A DNA stretch of 64,000 bases from Hydrogenophaga sp. (GCF_018780385.1 NZ_JADMJO010000016.1:1-64000); one strand, 5' to 3'; shown: positions 25,813 through 34,869, counted from the stretch's first letter. Notes: generated from the letters alone by a model not told the origin. Program-made: numbers and translations.

Positions 25813-26205
25813 CTAAAGGTCGTCGTTGTCCTTCCCGGGCGCTTTGGCGCGAGATTTCCCCCACGCCTCTGCCGAGCGAGACAGCAGTTGCCACCATTCG
25901 GAACCATCGTCTCTGATGTAGCGCACCGCTCCGGCCCGAACGAGAATCCGCCGAAGCTCGTCATCGTCGAAGCCGCCCAGGCGCTTTCTCAGAAGATCAA
26001 AGGATCGGTCGGTGTAGCCCTTGTGACTCAAGTAGTACTGAACCGTCTTTTCCGCCATGTGTTCGGTCTTGATCGACTCCAACGCAATCTGCAAATCGGT
26101 GGATGCACGATCCTTCTGAAGCCACCAGGACAGCAGGCCGCCGACAAGGACGCCCAACAAGCCAAAAAGTCCAGCCGTCATCTCAGGGCTCATCAATGTC
26201 TCCAA
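25813..26205 (-). CDS. Hypothetical membrane-anchored protein
   Basis: This 130-residue protein has one N-terminal helix (MTAGLFGLLGVLVGGLLSWWL) and then a soluble alpha/beta-looking domain with many charged residues (SFDLLRKRLGGFDDDELRRI, RYIRDDGSEWWQLLSRSAEAW). A second ATG at residue 5 is possible. It follows the gene at 26212 by six bases on the same strand, so the two form an operon. Base composition is less GC-rich than the surroundings, suggesting acquired DNA. No family recognised; the C-terminal part might be a winged-helix-like fold. Confidence 0.75.
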   Translation of the reverse strand: METLMSPEMTAGLFGLLGVLVGGLLSWWLQKDRASTDLQIALESIKTEHMAEKTVQYYLSHKGYTDRSFDLLRKRLGGFDDDELRRILVRAGAVRYIRDDGSEWWQLLSRSAEAWGKSRAKAPGKDNDDL

Positions 26206-26211
26206 TGATCT

Positions 26212-26592
26212 CTAAACGTTGAAGTTGAGTCGCGCGAGCGAACGTTGGCCCCGTTCCGCCCCGAACGTGATGATTCGGCGATCGCCTTCAACTTCGACGG
26301 TCGCCATGAACTTGCGACATGCAGCCCGCATCGGGCGGAGTGTTCTCGCCAGTTCGGCGTCTTGTGGCAGCTTGCCGAGTTCGGCGGTGAGGAAATCGCG
26401 CATGCGGAGAACGGAGTCCACGCAGTGTTGCGGCGATTCCATCTCTGACGGAGCGTAGAGAACTCTCCGATCCTCCAGGAAGGACACGACACGACGGGCT
26501 GCCACGCACTCAGCTTCGAGAGGATTCCACTGAATGCCGAAGATCGGGACGCTAAGTCCCGTGAGCCTGGACGCAATCTCTTTGAAGCGCAT
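26212..26592 (-). CDS. Hypothetical protein resembling DUF6650
   Basis: This 126-residue soluble protein begins MRFKEIASRLTGLSVPIFGI, followed by QWNPLEAECVAARRVVSFLE and DRRVLYAPSEME. I recognise this pattern as a DUF6650-type family of unknown function found scattered in proteobacteria. The ending ERGQRSLARLNFNV is strand-like. It is the first gene of a two-gene cassette inserted between fahA and the uracil permease gene, with lower GC than its neighbours. Confidence 0.75.
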   Translation of the reverse strand: MRFKEIASRLTGLSVPIFGIQWNPLEAECVAARRVVSFLEDRRVLYAPSEMESPQHCVDSVLRMRDFLTAELGKLPQDAELARTLRPMRAACRKFMATVEVEGDRRIITFGAERGQRSLARLNFNV

Positions 26593-26814
26593 GTTGGATG
26601 CCCGTGGCGGTGTTGAATGACGCCTATCTTTGATCTAAACGACAAAATGCAGGATACCCACAATCTCAATCGTTGAACAAAGTCGCGCGGCATCGGTGCG
26701 CACCGTCAGCGGTCAGCGGTGCCGGCAGCGCTAGGCATGCGCGCAACGGTTTTGCCGGCACAATGCCTGCCAGCCGGTGCGGCCGGCCTCGACAACAACC
26801 AAGGAGACCACCCA

Positions 26815-28191
26815 ATGGGCCTGTTCAACTGGACAGAGAAGACTTCCACCACGCTCGACAACGGTGGCGTGATCGCCCCCGACGAGCGCCTGCCCTGGCC
26901 GCAGACCACCATGATGGGCGTGCAACACGTCATCGCCATGTTTGGTGCGACGGTGCTGGCGCCCTTGCTCATGGGCTTCAACCCCAACGTGGCCATCCTC
27001 ATGAGCGGCATCGGCACGCTCATCTTCTTCTTCATCACCGGCGGCAAGGTGCCGAGTTACCTCGGCTCCAGCTTCGCCTTCATCGGCGTGGTGATTGCCG
27101 CCAGCGGCTACGCGGGGCCCGGCCCCAATGCCAACCTGGGTGTGGCGCTGGGCGGCATCATCATCTGCGGCCTGGTCTACACCGTCATCGGCGTCATCGT
27201 GCACGCCACCAACGTGAAGCACACCCGATCCACGCCCATGGCCGGCATGGAGGTGGACGAGGTGGACGAAGGCGCCGCCGTGCACTGGATCGAGCGCCTG
27301 ATGCCGCCGGTGGTCACCGGCACCGTGGTGGCCGTCATCGGACTGAACCTCGCGGCCATCCCGATCAAGAACATGGCGCCCACCGGGTTTGACGCCTGGA
27401 TGCAGGCCATCACCTTCATCAGCGTGGCGCTGGTGGCCGTGTACGCGCGCGGCATGACGCAGCGCCTGCTGATCCTGGTGGGCCTCATCGTCGCCAGCCT
27501 GATCTACGCCGTGCTCACCAACGGTCTGGGCCTGGGCAAACCCATCGACGTCTCGGGCATCGCCAACGCCACGTGGTTCGGCCTGCCGACGTTTGCCGCG
27601 CCGGTGTTCCAGGCGCAGGCCATGCTGCTGATCGCGCCGGTGGCGCTGATCCTCGTGGCCGAGAACCTGGGCCACATCAAGGCCGTGAGCGCCATGACCG
27701 GGCGCGACCTGAATCCCTACCTGGGCAAGGCCTTCATTGGCGACGGCGTGGCCACCATGGTCAGCGGCGCGGCGGGTGGCACGGGCGTGACCACCTACGC
27801 CGAAAACATCGGCGTGATGGCCGCCACCAAGATCTACTCCACCGCCATGTTCGTGGTGGCGGCCTGCATCGCCATCGTGTTGGGCTTCTCACCGAAGTTT
27901 GGCGCGCTGATCCAGGCGATTCCGCTGGCCGTGATGGGCGGTGTGTCCATCGTGGTGTTCGGCCTCATCGCGATTGCCGGCGCCAAGATCTGGGTCGACA
28001 ACAAGGTCGACTTTTCCGACAACAAGAACCTGCTGGTGGCCGCCATCCCGATCATCCTGGGCACCGGCGAATACACGCTGAAGTTCGGCGAGTTCGGCCT
28101 GGGCGGCATCGGCACCGCCACCTTCGGCGCGATCTTTCTCTATTGGTTGCTCAGCCGCGGCGCAGCGCCGCAAACCCGCCCCGCAGCCTGA
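26815..28191 (+). CDS. Uracil/xanthine permease, NCS2 family (UraA/RutG-like)
   Basis: This 458-residue nucleobase:proton symporter has about 14 hydrophobic segments. Early QHVIAMFGATVLAPLLMGF, central VAENLGHIKAVSAMTGR (with the substrate-binding Glu) and GGTGVTTYAENIGVMAATKI are diagnostic of uracil-type NCS2 carriers. I chose the ATG at 26815 because AAGGAG lies eight bases upstream. A 222-bp spacer upstream holds the promoter, which I could not pin down. No pyrimidine-catabolism gene is adjacent. Confidence 0.92.
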   Translation: MGLFNWTEKTSTTLDNGGVIAPDERLPWPQTTMMGVQHVIAMFGATVLAPLLMGFNPNVAILMSGIGTLIFFFITGGKVPSYLGSSFAFIGVVIAASGYAGPGPNANLGVALGGIIICGLVYTVIGVIVHATNVKHTRSTPMAGMEVDEVDEGAAVHWIERLMPPVVTGTVVAVIGLNLAAIPIKNMAPTGFDAWMQAITFISVALVAVYARGMTQRLLILVGLIVASLIYAVLTNGLGLGKPIDVSGIANATWFGLPTFAAPVFQAQAMLLIAPVALILVAENLGHIKAVSAMTGRDLNPYLGKAFIGDGVATMVSGAAGGTGVTTYAENIGVMAATKIYSTAMFVVAACIAIVLGFSPKFGALIQAIPLAVMGGVSIVVFGLIAIAGAKIWVDNKVDFSDNKNLLVAAIPIILGTGEYTLKFGEFGLGGIGTATFGAIFLYWLLSRGAAPQTRPAA

Positions 28192-28209
28192 CGGACACAG
28201 CGCCCGCGT

Positions 28210-29487
28210 TCATCGCCGGGGCGGCGAGTCCGGCGCGGGCTTGTCGGGTGTCTCCGGCGGCCCGCTGAACATCCCGCCGATCTTGGCGCCCAGCACCGTG
28301 CCGATGCCCGGCAACACCGCGGTGCCCACGGCAGCGCCCGCCAGGGTGCCCCAGGCCATTTCAAACTCGGGCTTGCGGGTCGGTCCACGCAGCGTGAACG
28401 GCACCTCGAGCACCCCGCCGCCCACCTCCAGCGTGCCCTGGGCATCGATCTGCCGGCGGTACACCGTGGCCCGGCCGGTGCCGGTGTAAGAGCCCGCCAC
28501 GGCTTTCACGCGGGTGAACTCGGCCTTCAGGCCATGCTGGGTGTTCTGCGTTTCCAACACGCCGGAGAGGGTGTCCAGCGGGGTCTCACCCTCGCGCTCC
28601 TTGCCGACCGACTGGATCGCCTTCTCCAGATTGAAGCGCAGGATCTTTGCGCGTTCGACCTGGAGCACGCTGCGCGTGTGCAGCGAGCGGAACAGTTCGA
28701 TCAAGGAGTCGCCTTCCGCACGCAGCTCCGTCTGTCCCGACGCCAGGCCGCTGACGGGCGAGCGGCGATGAAAAGCCTCCAGCAGCGCATTCACCTGCAC
28801 GTCGCGCGGTGCGAGCTCGCCCGTGAGCACCATGCGACCATCGGCCGACGTGGCCAGGCGCGCCTGCCCGTTTGCCGAACCGCCGGCGCCCTGCAGGCGC
28901 ACCTGGTACAGGTCGGCGCCGTTCTCGGTCTTGCCGTCGCGCGTGGCGTCCAGCGAGGCGGGCGGCTTCGCCTCGGGGCGGCGCAGCTGCACCCGCTGCG
29001 GCAAGCCGTCATCGTCAAACCGGATGTCGCCCGCATACACCACCGGAATGCCGCTGTAGGAGATGTAGGTCGTGTCCGTGAACGCCACCGAGCGCAGGAC
29101 CACCGAGCCCAACCCGTCCTGCGCCTTGTCGCGGTAGGCCGCCAGGGCATTGCGCGGCACCACGGCGCCATCGATCTGCAGCCGGTTGATGACGAAGCGC
29201 TGGCGCAGCAAGGGCAGGAGTTCGGGGTAGATCGCCACGCGGCGAACGCGAATGGCTTCGGGCTGCTCGGTGTGCGCGTCCAGCACCTCGACCATCGGTA
29301 AACCCAGCACGCGCCAGTGCACGGCACCAACCACGAGTTTCTGGCCCAGGCGCGCCTCGAACTCCGCCTCCACGCGCCGCGCGAGCTCCGCGTCGCTGGG
29401 CACCAGCGCCCACAATGACAGCCATGCGGCGGCGAGCAGTCCCGCAACGGCGGCAAATGCAATGGTCCAGCGGCGTGTGTGTGTCAT
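28210..29487 (-). CDS. AsmA-like inner-membrane-anchored protein
   Basis: This 425-residue protein has one N-terminal anchor (WTIAFAAVAGLLAAAWLSLWAL), then FEARLGQKLVVGAVHWRVLGLP, an AsmA-type beginning of a beta-rich periplasmic domain. A glycine-rich segment near the C terminus (LAGAAVGTAVLPGIGTVLGA) could be a second membrane-associated stretch, and the end is proline-rich. AsmA-family proteins act in envelope lipid homeostasis; the precise role here is inferred. GGAG lies 11 bases before the ATG at 29487. The gene converges with the uracil permease gene. Confidence 0.75.
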   Translation of the reverse strand: MTHTRRWTIAFAAVAGLLAAAWLSLWALVPSDAELARRVEAEFEARLGQKLVVGAVHWRVLGLPMVEVLDAHTEQPEAIRVRRVAIYPELLPLLRQRFVINRLQIDGAVVPRNALAAYRDKAQDGLGSVVLRSVAFTDTTYISYSGIPVVYAGDIRFDDDGLPQRVQLRRPEAKPPASLDATRDGKTENGADLYQVRLQGAGGSANGQARLATSADGRMVLTGELAPRDVQVNALLEAFHRRSPVSGLASGQTELRAEGDSLIELFRSLHTRSVLQVERAKILRFNLEKAIQSVGKEREGETPLDTLSGVLETQNTQHGLKAEFTRVKAVAGSYTGTGRATVYRRQIDAQGTLEVGGGVLEVPFTLRGPTRKPEFEMAWGTLAGAAVGTAVLPGIGTVLGAKIGGMFSGPPETPDKPAPDSPPRR

Positions 29488-29627
29488 GGTTGGGTGTGCT
29501 CCACAGCGCATGGTGGGGGCAAGGCGCGTTCCCGTGTGTGAGCATTCGGCATGTCCGCATGACGGTATCTGGCCGTGTTCTTCGCCGGTCTCCTTACAGT
29601 GGCGCCTTCAACGACAGGAGTCTGACC

Positions 29628-30050
29628 TTGGCCATCTGGAAAAAACCCATCTCCATCGAAGCGCTCACCGCCATCCACAAGGACACCGCCGTGGAACACC
29701 TCGGCATGGAGTTCCTGGAGGTCGGCGACGACTTCATCCGCGCCCGCGTGCCGGTGGACACCCGCACCAAACAACCCTACGGCCTGCTGCACGGCGGCGT
29801 GAGCGTGGTGCTGGCCGAAACCCTGGGGTCGTGCGGCGCGGCCTACAGCTGCCCCGAAGGCCACCGCGCCGTGGGCCTGGACATCAACGCCAACCACCTG
29901 AAGGGCGCCACCAGCGGCTGGGTCACCGGCATCACCCGCCCGGTGCACATCGGCCGCACCACGCAGGTGTGGCAGATCGACATGACGAACGACGCGGGCG
30001 AGATGACCTGTGTGTCGCGGATCACGATGGCGGTGTTGGCGCCGCGGTGA
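29628..30050 (+). CDS. Hotdog-fold thioesterase (MenI/YdiI-like)
   Basis: This 140-residue acyl-CoA thioesterase contains PYGLLHGGVSVVLAETLGS, the HGG-containing helix with catalytic Glu typical of 1,4-dihydroxy-2-naphthoyl-CoA hydrolase-like enzymes, and then VGLDINANHLKGATSGWV. The start is TTG at 29628. AGGAG lies seven bases upstream, and AIWKKPISIEALTAIHKDTA is the expected N terminus, while the open frame upstream is unlike the family. TTG probably lowers expression. Confidence 0.87.
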   Translation: MAIWKKPISIEALTAIHKDTAVEHLGMEFLEVGDDFIRARVPVDTRTKQPYGLLHGGVSVVLAETLGSCGAAYSCPEGHRAVGLDINANHLKGATSGWVTGITRPVHIGRTTQVWQIDMTNDAGEMTCVSRITMAVLAPR

Positions 30051-30066
30051 AGGGATCAAGCCCGGG

Positions 30067-30612
30067 TCACACGCGAAGCAGCGCGCGAAAGCCCCGTGCG
30101 GCGTAATACGACTGTGCCCCGTTGTGGTACGTGAACACCCGGCCGTAGCGTCGATCGCTGAAGAGTGCACCACCGAGTGAACGGATCTCATCAGGCGTCG
30201 TGATCCAGCTGGACGTCTTGGTGTCGAACTCACCCAGCTGCTGCAGCATCCGATACTGTTCTTCCGACAGCAGTTCGACGCCCATGTCGGCGGCCATCTG
30301 GACTGCGCTGCCGGGGGGCTTGTTCTCTTTTCGCGCGTTCAACGCCTCGCCGTCGTAACAAAGACTGCGGCGCCCCAGAGGGCTCTCGGCGGCGCAATCA
30401 CAGAAGAGGATCTGCCCCGTGGCCTTGTCGTGACCGATCACATCGGGTTCACCGCCCGAGGCCTCCATCCGGGCCAGCGCCTTCAACGCCGCGGAAGAGG
30501 CGTCGATCCTGGCGAGCACGTTCGCCCAGGTGACCCCCTTGTGGCGATCCGCGTTCTGCTCGAAGCGACCCTTGAGCAGTGCCATCAGGTGGTCTCGTTC
30601 CTGTGCTTTCAT
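30067..30612 (-). CDS. DUF4256 family protein
   Basis: This 181-residue soluble protein matches the DUF4256 pattern closely: RFEQNADRHKGVTWANVLAR, SGGEPDVIGHDK, CAAESPLGRRSLCYDGEAL, VQMAADMGVELLSEEQY, FDTKTSSWITTP and YHNGAQSYYAARGFRALLRV. Function is unknown. I set the start at 30612, with AAGGAAGG upstream; an open frame continues 12 codons further but lacks conserved sequence. It converges with the thioesterase gene. Confidence 0.88.
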   Translation of the reverse strand: MKAQERDHLMALLKGRFEQNADRHKGVTWANVLARIDASSAALKALARMEASGGEPDVIGHDKATGQILFCDCAAESPLGRRSLCYDGEALNARKENKPPGSAVQMAADMGVELLSEEQYRMLQQLGEFDTKTSSWITTPDEIRSLGGALFSDRRYGRVFTYHNGAQSYYAARGFRALLRV

Positions 30613-30631
30613 CTTGCGCCTTCCTTGAGTT

Positions 30632-30994
30632 TCACGGACCCCGCTCACACCGCCCCTGCGCCGTGGCCTGCCCCCGGAAATCGCTGCTCCAGGTCTGCGC
30701 GGCCGTGTCGATCTGGATGCGTTCGTTGTCCACCGCCGTGAGGATCACAGTGTCCTGGATCGCGAAGGTGTAGACCGGCACGCCGTCGATCTTCACCGAG
30801 CGCACGCGCTTCTTGTCGTAGCCGATGCTCACCGTGCGGGTCCAGGTGGTGCGCGCGGGCATGTAGACCGCTTCGCAGACCAGCGTCACTTCGTTGGCCG
30901 TGGGCGCGGGTTTGCTCGGCGGTCTGGTTTGTGCCGAGGCGGTGGGGGCCAGCGCGGCGGCCATGCAGGCCACCGACATCAACGCTGCTTTCAT
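30632..30994 (-). CDS. Small exported protein of unknown function
   Basis: This 120-residue protein has a signal peptide (MKAALMSVACMAAALAPTAS, cleavage near ASAQT). The mature part contains one repeated theme of short strands (VTLVCEAVYMPARTTWTRTV, VYTFAIQDTVILTAVDNERI) and two cysteines. Its ATG overlaps the stop of the cobalamin adenosyltransferase gene (ATGA), so it is the distal gene of that operon. No function recognised. Confidence 0.75.
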   Translation of the reverse strand: MKAALMSVACMAAALAPTASAQTRPPSKPAPTANEVTLVCEAVYMPARTTWTRTVSIGYDKKRVRSVKIDGVPVYTFAIQDTVILTAVDNERIQIDTAAQTWSSDFRGQATAQGRCERGP

Positions 30995-31557
30995 TCGGCC
31001 GCGCCCTGGGCCATGCGCTCGCTTTTCCAATACACGTCGTCGCCGCCGTTCATGCGGTTGAGCACGCGCGCGAGCACGAACATGAGGTCGCTCAGGCGGT
31101 TGAGGTACTGGCGCGGTGTCTCCTTCAAGGCTTCTTCGTTGCCCAGCGCCACCACCGCGCGCTCGGCGCGGCGTGCCACGGTGCGGCACACGTGGGCCTG
31201 GCTGGCCGCGCGGGTGCCGGCGGGCAGGATGAACTCCTGCAGACGCGGCAGGGTTTCGTTGTAGGTGGCCAGGGCTTCGTCGAGTGCGAGCACGGCCTCG
31301 GGCTTGAGCAGCTCGTAGCCGGGGATGGACAGCTCGCCGCCGAGGTTGAAGAGCTGGTGCTGGATTTCAACCAGCAGGGTGCGCACGTCGGGTGCCATCT
31401 CTTCGCAGAGCAGCACGCCGATGTGGGAGTTGAGTTCGTCCACGTCGCCCATGGCGTGCACGCGCAGGTTGTCCTTGGAGACGCGGGTGTTGTCGCCCAG
31501 TCCGGTGGTGCCGGCGTCGCCGGTGCGGGTGGCGATCTGGGTGAGGCGGTTGCCCAT
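30991..31557 (-). CDS. Cob(I)alamin adenosyltransferase, PduO type
   Basis: This 188-residue enzyme transfers the adenosyl group of ATP to cob(I)alamin. The N-terminal ATP-binding motif TRTGDAGTTGLGDNTRV, QHQLFNLGGELSIPG, CRTVARRAERAVVAL and YLNRLSDLMFVLARVLN are all characteristic. The start at ATG 31557 gives the standard N terminus. No cobalamin riboswitch or other cobalamin gene is visible nearby. Confidence 0.94.
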   Translation of the reverse strand: MGNRLTQIATRTGDAGTTGLGDNTRVSKDNLRVHAMGDVDELNSHIGVLLCEEMAPDVRTLLVEIQHQLFNLGGELSIPGYELLKPEAVLALDEALATYNETLPRLQEFILPAGTRAASQAHVCRTVARRAERAVVALGNEEALKETPRQYLNRLSDLMFVLARVLNRMNGGDDVYWKSERMAQGAAE

Positions 31558-31738
31558 GGCGGTCCTTGAATTGAAAGGTGGTTGCTGGATTGTGCAACTT
31601 TGACCTGGCGTAACGACGTGAAGGGAAATGTGTCTGAGGCAAGCAAGTTGTCCGTCGAGCAACAGAGCGAAAAACCGCTGGTCCTGGATGCGGGTGCGGG
31701 CGGTAATGTGCGCCTGTTCCACCTCTCAGGAGATACCG

Positions 31739-31972
31739 ATGACGCAACGCCGACAACGACTCGCCGACTTCGAAGCCCGCAGCGTGCAATTGATCGCCGC
31801 CTGCACCTTGGGGCTGGCCGGCATGGCGAGCGTGCCGCCGGCCCACGCGGCCCGCATCACAGGACAGGCCCACAGCTTCACTGGCGCCTCCGGCAACAAC
31901 ACCTCCAATGGCCCCACGCGGGGCAATCGCACCGCGCCGCCCCTGCTGCAGGCCGGGAAAGCCCGCAGCTGA
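31739..31972 (+). CDS. Small exported protein (77 aa)
   Basis: AGGAG lies six bases before this ATG. The product has a basic start, a hydrophobic stretch (LIAACTLGLAGMASVPPAHA) with an apparent signal-peptidase site after AHA, and a short mature part rich in Gly, Asn, Thr and Arg. It is divergent from the adenosyltransferase gene. No family recognised. Confidence 0.5.
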   Translation: MTQRRQRLADFEARSVQLIAACTLGLAGMASVPPAHAARITGQAHSFTGASGNNTSNGPTRGNRTAPPLLQAGKARS

Positions 31973-32050
31973 GCACGCCCGCGCAAGACACCACGCCCGG
32001 GGCTGCGGGCTTAAACTGACCGGCTGCACAAAACAGCCTGGAGACCGCCC

Positions 32051-33475
32051 ATGAACGCCCCCACCGCCCACAGCCACCTGGCCCCGCAAGTCCACCAGCG
32101 TGTGGTGCCGCCCGAGTTGCTCGCGGCGCTGCAGGCCCGCTTCGGCGCGCAGTGTTCCACCGCCCTGGTGGTGCGCGAGCAGCATGGCCGCGACGAGTCG
32201 GTGTACGAGGTGCCACCGCCGGCGGCAGTGGTGTTTGCCCAGAGCACGCAAGACGTGGCCGACGCGGTGAAGCTGGCCGCGACGCACCGCGTGCCCGTGA
32301 TTCCGTTCGGCGTGGGTTCGTCGCTCGAAGGCCACCTGCTCGCGGTGCAGGGCGGCATCAGCATCGACGTGAGCCGCATGAACGAGGTGCTCGCGATCAA
32401 CGCCGAAGACCTCACGGTGACGGTGCAACCCGGCGTGACGCGCAAGGCGGTGAACGAAGCGGTGAAGAGTGAAGGCCTGTTCTTCCCGATCGATCCGGGT
32501 GCTGATGCGTCCATTGGCGGCATGGCCGCCACGCGTGCCAGCGGCACGAACGCGGTGCGCTACGGCACCATGCGCGAGAACGTGCTGGCGCTTGAGGTGG
32601 TCACGGCCAGCGGCGAGGTCATCCGCACCGGCACGCGCGCCAAAAAATCATCGGCCGGCTACGACCTCACGCGCCTGATGGTGGGCAGCGAAGGCACGCT
32701 GGGTGTGATCACGGAAGTGACGCTCAAGCTCTACCCGCTGCCCGAAGCCATCTCGGCCGCGACCTGCTCGTTCCCGAGCATCGAGGCCGCGGTGCGCACG
32801 GTGATCCAGGTGATTCAGCTCGGCGTGCCGATCGCGCGCTGCGAGCTGATCGACCACAACACGGTGCGCATGGTCAATGCGCACAGCAAGCTCGGCCTGC
32901 GTGAAGAAAACATGCTGCTCATGGAGTTCCACGGCTCGCCCGCGAGCGTGAAGGAGCAAGCCGAAACGGTGCAGGAGATCGCGGGCGATTTCGGCGGCCA
33001 GGCCTTCGAATGGGCCGACACACCCGAGGAGCGCACCCGCCTGTGGACCGCGCGGCACAACGCCTACTTCGCCGCGATCCAGAGCAAGCCGGGTTGCCGC
33101 GCGATCTCCACCGACACCTGCGTGCCGATCAGCCGCCTGGCTGATTGCCTGCTGGACTCCGTCACCGAGGCTGACGCGGCCGGTCTGCCCTACTTCCTGG
33201 TCGGCCACGTGGGCGACGGCAACTTCCACTTCGGCTATTTGATCGACCCGACCAAGCCTGAAGAACACACGCTGGCCGAAGTGCTCAACCACAAGCTGGT
33301 GGCGCGCGCGCTGAGCCTGGAAGGCACCTGCACCGGCGAACACGGCGTGGGCCTGCACAAGATGGCGTTCCTGCTCACCGAAGCCGGCAGCGGCGCGGTG
33401 GACATGATGCGCACCATCAAGCGCGCCCTCGACCCGGACAACATCATGAATCCGGGGAAGATTTTCTCGATGTGA
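32051..33475 (+). CDS. FAD-linked oxidase, D-lactate dehydrogenase (cytochrome)/glycolate-oxidase type
   Basis: This 474-residue flavoprotein oxidises a D-2-hydroxy acid such as D-lactate. The PCMH FAD-binding domain shows VPVIPFGVGSSLEGHL, SRMNEVLAINAEDLTVTVQP, DPGADASIGGMAATRASGTN and RYGTMRENVLALEVV. The C-terminal oxidase domain ends HKLVARALSLEGTCTGEHGVGLHK and ALDPDNIMNPGKIF. No GlcE or GlcF partner is adjacent, favouring a stand-alone Dld2-type enzyme. Confidence 0.92.
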   Translation: MNAPTAHSHLAPQVHQRVVPPELLAALQARFGAQCSTALVVREQHGRDESVYEVPPPAAVVFAQSTQDVADAVKLAATHRVPVIPFGVGSSLEGHLLAVQGGISIDVSRMNEVLAINAEDLTVTVQPGVTRKAVNEAVKSEGLFFPIDPGADASIGGMAATRASGTNAVRYGTMRENVLALEVVTASGEVIRTGTRAKKSSAGYDLTRLMVGSEGTLGVITEVTLKLYPLPEAISAATCSFPSIEAAVRTVIQVIQLGVPIARCELIDHNTVRMVNAHSKLGLREENMLLMEFHGSPASVKEQAETVQEIAGDFGGQAFEWADTPEERTRLWTARHNAYFAAIQSKPGCRAISTDTCVPISRLADCLLDSVTEADAAGLPYFLVGHVGDGNFHFGYLIDPTKPEEHTLAEVLNHKLVARALSLEGTCTGEHGVGLHKMAFLLTEAGSGAVDMMRTIKRALDPDNIMNPGKIFSM

Positions 33476-33577
33476 ACGGGCACCGCCTGCGGTGCCGCGC
33501 CTGCGGCATCAAAGGCCGCACAACCGCCCCGGCCTGCGTACGATGGACCTCTCTTTTCACCACCGTACGGAGGTCAC

Positions 33578-33910
33578 ATGGCGGGTTGGTACGAACTCAA
33601 AAAGAACGACAAGGGTCAGTTGTCGTTTGTTCTGAAGGCGGCGAATGGCGAGGTCATCCTGCGCAGCGAGGTCTACGAGTCGCGCGCCGCCGCGGACAAC
33701 GGGATCGCTTCGGTTCAGAAGAACAGCCCCGTTGATTCCGCCTACACACACAGCGACGCGTCGGATGGCCGCTTCTATTTCAACCTCAAGGCCGCCAACC
33801 ACCAGATCATCGGCACCAGCCAGATGTACAAGACGGCGGCCGCGCGGCGCGCCGGCATGGAGTCGGTCCGCACGAACGGGCCCACCACCGTGGTCAAGAA
33901 CGGGGCTTGA
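33578..33910 (+). CDS. YegP-family protein (two DUF1508 repeats)
   Basis: This 110-residue soluble protein consists of two tandem DUF1508 units: WYELKKNDKGQLSFVLKAAN then GEVILRSEVY, and GRFYFNLKAANHQIIGTSQMY. Each is a short three-stranded unit followed by a helix with AAARRAGMESV-type sequence. GGAGGT lies before the ATG. Function unknown; the family is widespread in proteobacteria. Confidence 0.92.
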   Translation: MAGWYELKKNDKGQLSFVLKAANGEVILRSEVYESRAAADNGIASVQKNSPVDSAYTHSDASDGRFYFNLKAANHQIIGTSQMYKTAAARRAGMESVRTNGPTTVVKNGA

Positions 33911-33918
33911 GAAGGACC

Positions 33919-33942
33919 GATCGGGCGGAGGCCCGCCCGATC
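33919..33942. terminator. GC-rich hairpin between convergent yegP-like and parB genes
   Basis: GATCGGGCGG and CCGCCCGATC form a perfect 10-bp stem around AGGC, covering the end of parB. There is no T-run on either side, so it is at best a weak or factor-assisted terminator. Confidence 0.4.
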
Positions 33943-34852
33943 AATGCCCGCCGCGCAGTTTGTCGATCAGCCCGTTGAGGGCGTCGAGCGAGCCGAACTG
34001 GATGGCGATCTCGCCCATCTCTTCGATGCGGCCGTGGCGCTTGACGCGCTTCTTCACACGCACCTCGACCTCGGCCATCAGCAGGTCGGCCAGTTCTTCT
34101 TCCACGCGGCGGATGTCGCGCGACTTGTCTTTCTTGAGCTTCTGCGGCGACAGCGCGAACTCGGCGCCCAGCTTCTTCACCAGGCTCTCGGCCTCGCGCA
34201 CCGACATCTTCCTGGCCGCAATCTGGTTGCCGGCGGTGATCTGGCTGGCCTTGTCCAGCGCCAGCAAGGCGCGCGCGTGGCCCATGTCCAGGTCGCCGGC
34301 CATCAGCATGGTCTGCACCGGTTCGGCGAGTTGCAGCAGGCGCAGCAGGTTGCTGGCGGCGCTGCGCGAGCGGCCCACGGCCTGGGCGGCTTGTTCGTGA
34401 GTGAGCCCAAACTCCTTCACCAGGCGTTGCAGGCCGTGGGCTTCCTCCAGCGGGTTCAGGTCTTCTCGCTGGATGTTCTCGATCAGCGCCATGGCGGCGG
34501 CCGACTCGTCGGGCACATCGCGCACCAGCACCGGCACGCTGTCCAGCCCGGCCAGCCTGGACGCGCGGAAGCGCCGCTCGCCCGCGATGATTTCGTATTT
34601 GCCGGCGTTCGGGCCGTCGGCCAGCTGGCGCACCAGGATCGGCTGCATCACACCCTGGACCTTGATGCTCTCGGCCAGTTCGTACAGCGCGCCCTCGTCC
34701 ATGCGGGTGCGGGGCTGGTATTGGCCCGCCACCAGCTCGGTGAGGAGCAGGCTTGACGGCAGGCTGGCATCGGCGGGCACCGTGTCCAGCACTTTGGGAC
34801 CCAGCAGGGCTTCGAGTCCGCGGCCGAGGCCCTTGGGTTTTTTGGTGACCAT
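33941..34852 (-). CDS. parB: Chromosome-partitioning protein ParB
   Basis: This 303-residue ParB CTPase/DNA clamp loads at parS. It has the N-terminal KGLGRGLEALLG ParA-stimulating motif (7-18), the CTP-binding motif with GERRFRAS (91-98) and ENIQREDLNPLEEAHGL (125-141), an HTH for parS recognition (about 150-172, VGRSRSAASNLLRLLQL) and a C-terminal dimerisation region. The start is ATG 34852. It is separated from parA by an alpha/beta hydrolase gene instead of following it directly. Four parS-like sites lie within 4 kb. Confidence 0.96.
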   Translation of the reverse strand: MVTKKPKGLGRGLEALLGPKVLDTVPADASLPSSLLLTELVAGQYQPRTRMDEGALYELAESIKVQGVMQPILVRQLADGPNAGKYEIIAGERRFRASRLAGLDSVPVLVRDVPDESAAAMALIENIQREDLNPLEEAHGLQRLVKEFGLTHEQAAQAVGRSRSAASNLLRLLQLAEPVQTMLMAGDLDMGHARALLALDKASQITAGNQIAARKMSVREAESLVKKLGAEFALSPQKLKKDKSRDIRRVEEELADLLMAEVEVRVKKRVKRHGRIEEMGEIAIQFGSLDALNGLIDKLRGGH

Positions 34853-34869
34853 GGGTCGTCTTTCGGAAG

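Noticed and set aside
26700..26720. Tandem GTCAGCG repeat upstream of the uracil permease gene
   Set aside because: Only two short copies; no sign of a regulatory or mobile element.
29475..29484. GTGTGTGTGT run at the start of the AsmA-like gene
   Set aside because: Too short to propose phase variation; it only encodes THT-type residues.
30991..31738. Possible cobalamin riboswitch before the adenosyltransferase gene
   Set aside because: No B12-box-like conserved sequence or long structured leader was seen in the 31558-31738 spacer.
33479..33496. GGCACCGC-CT-GCGGTGCC dyad after the FAD-linked oxidase gene
   Set aside because: A two-base loop and no T-run; not convincing as a terminator.
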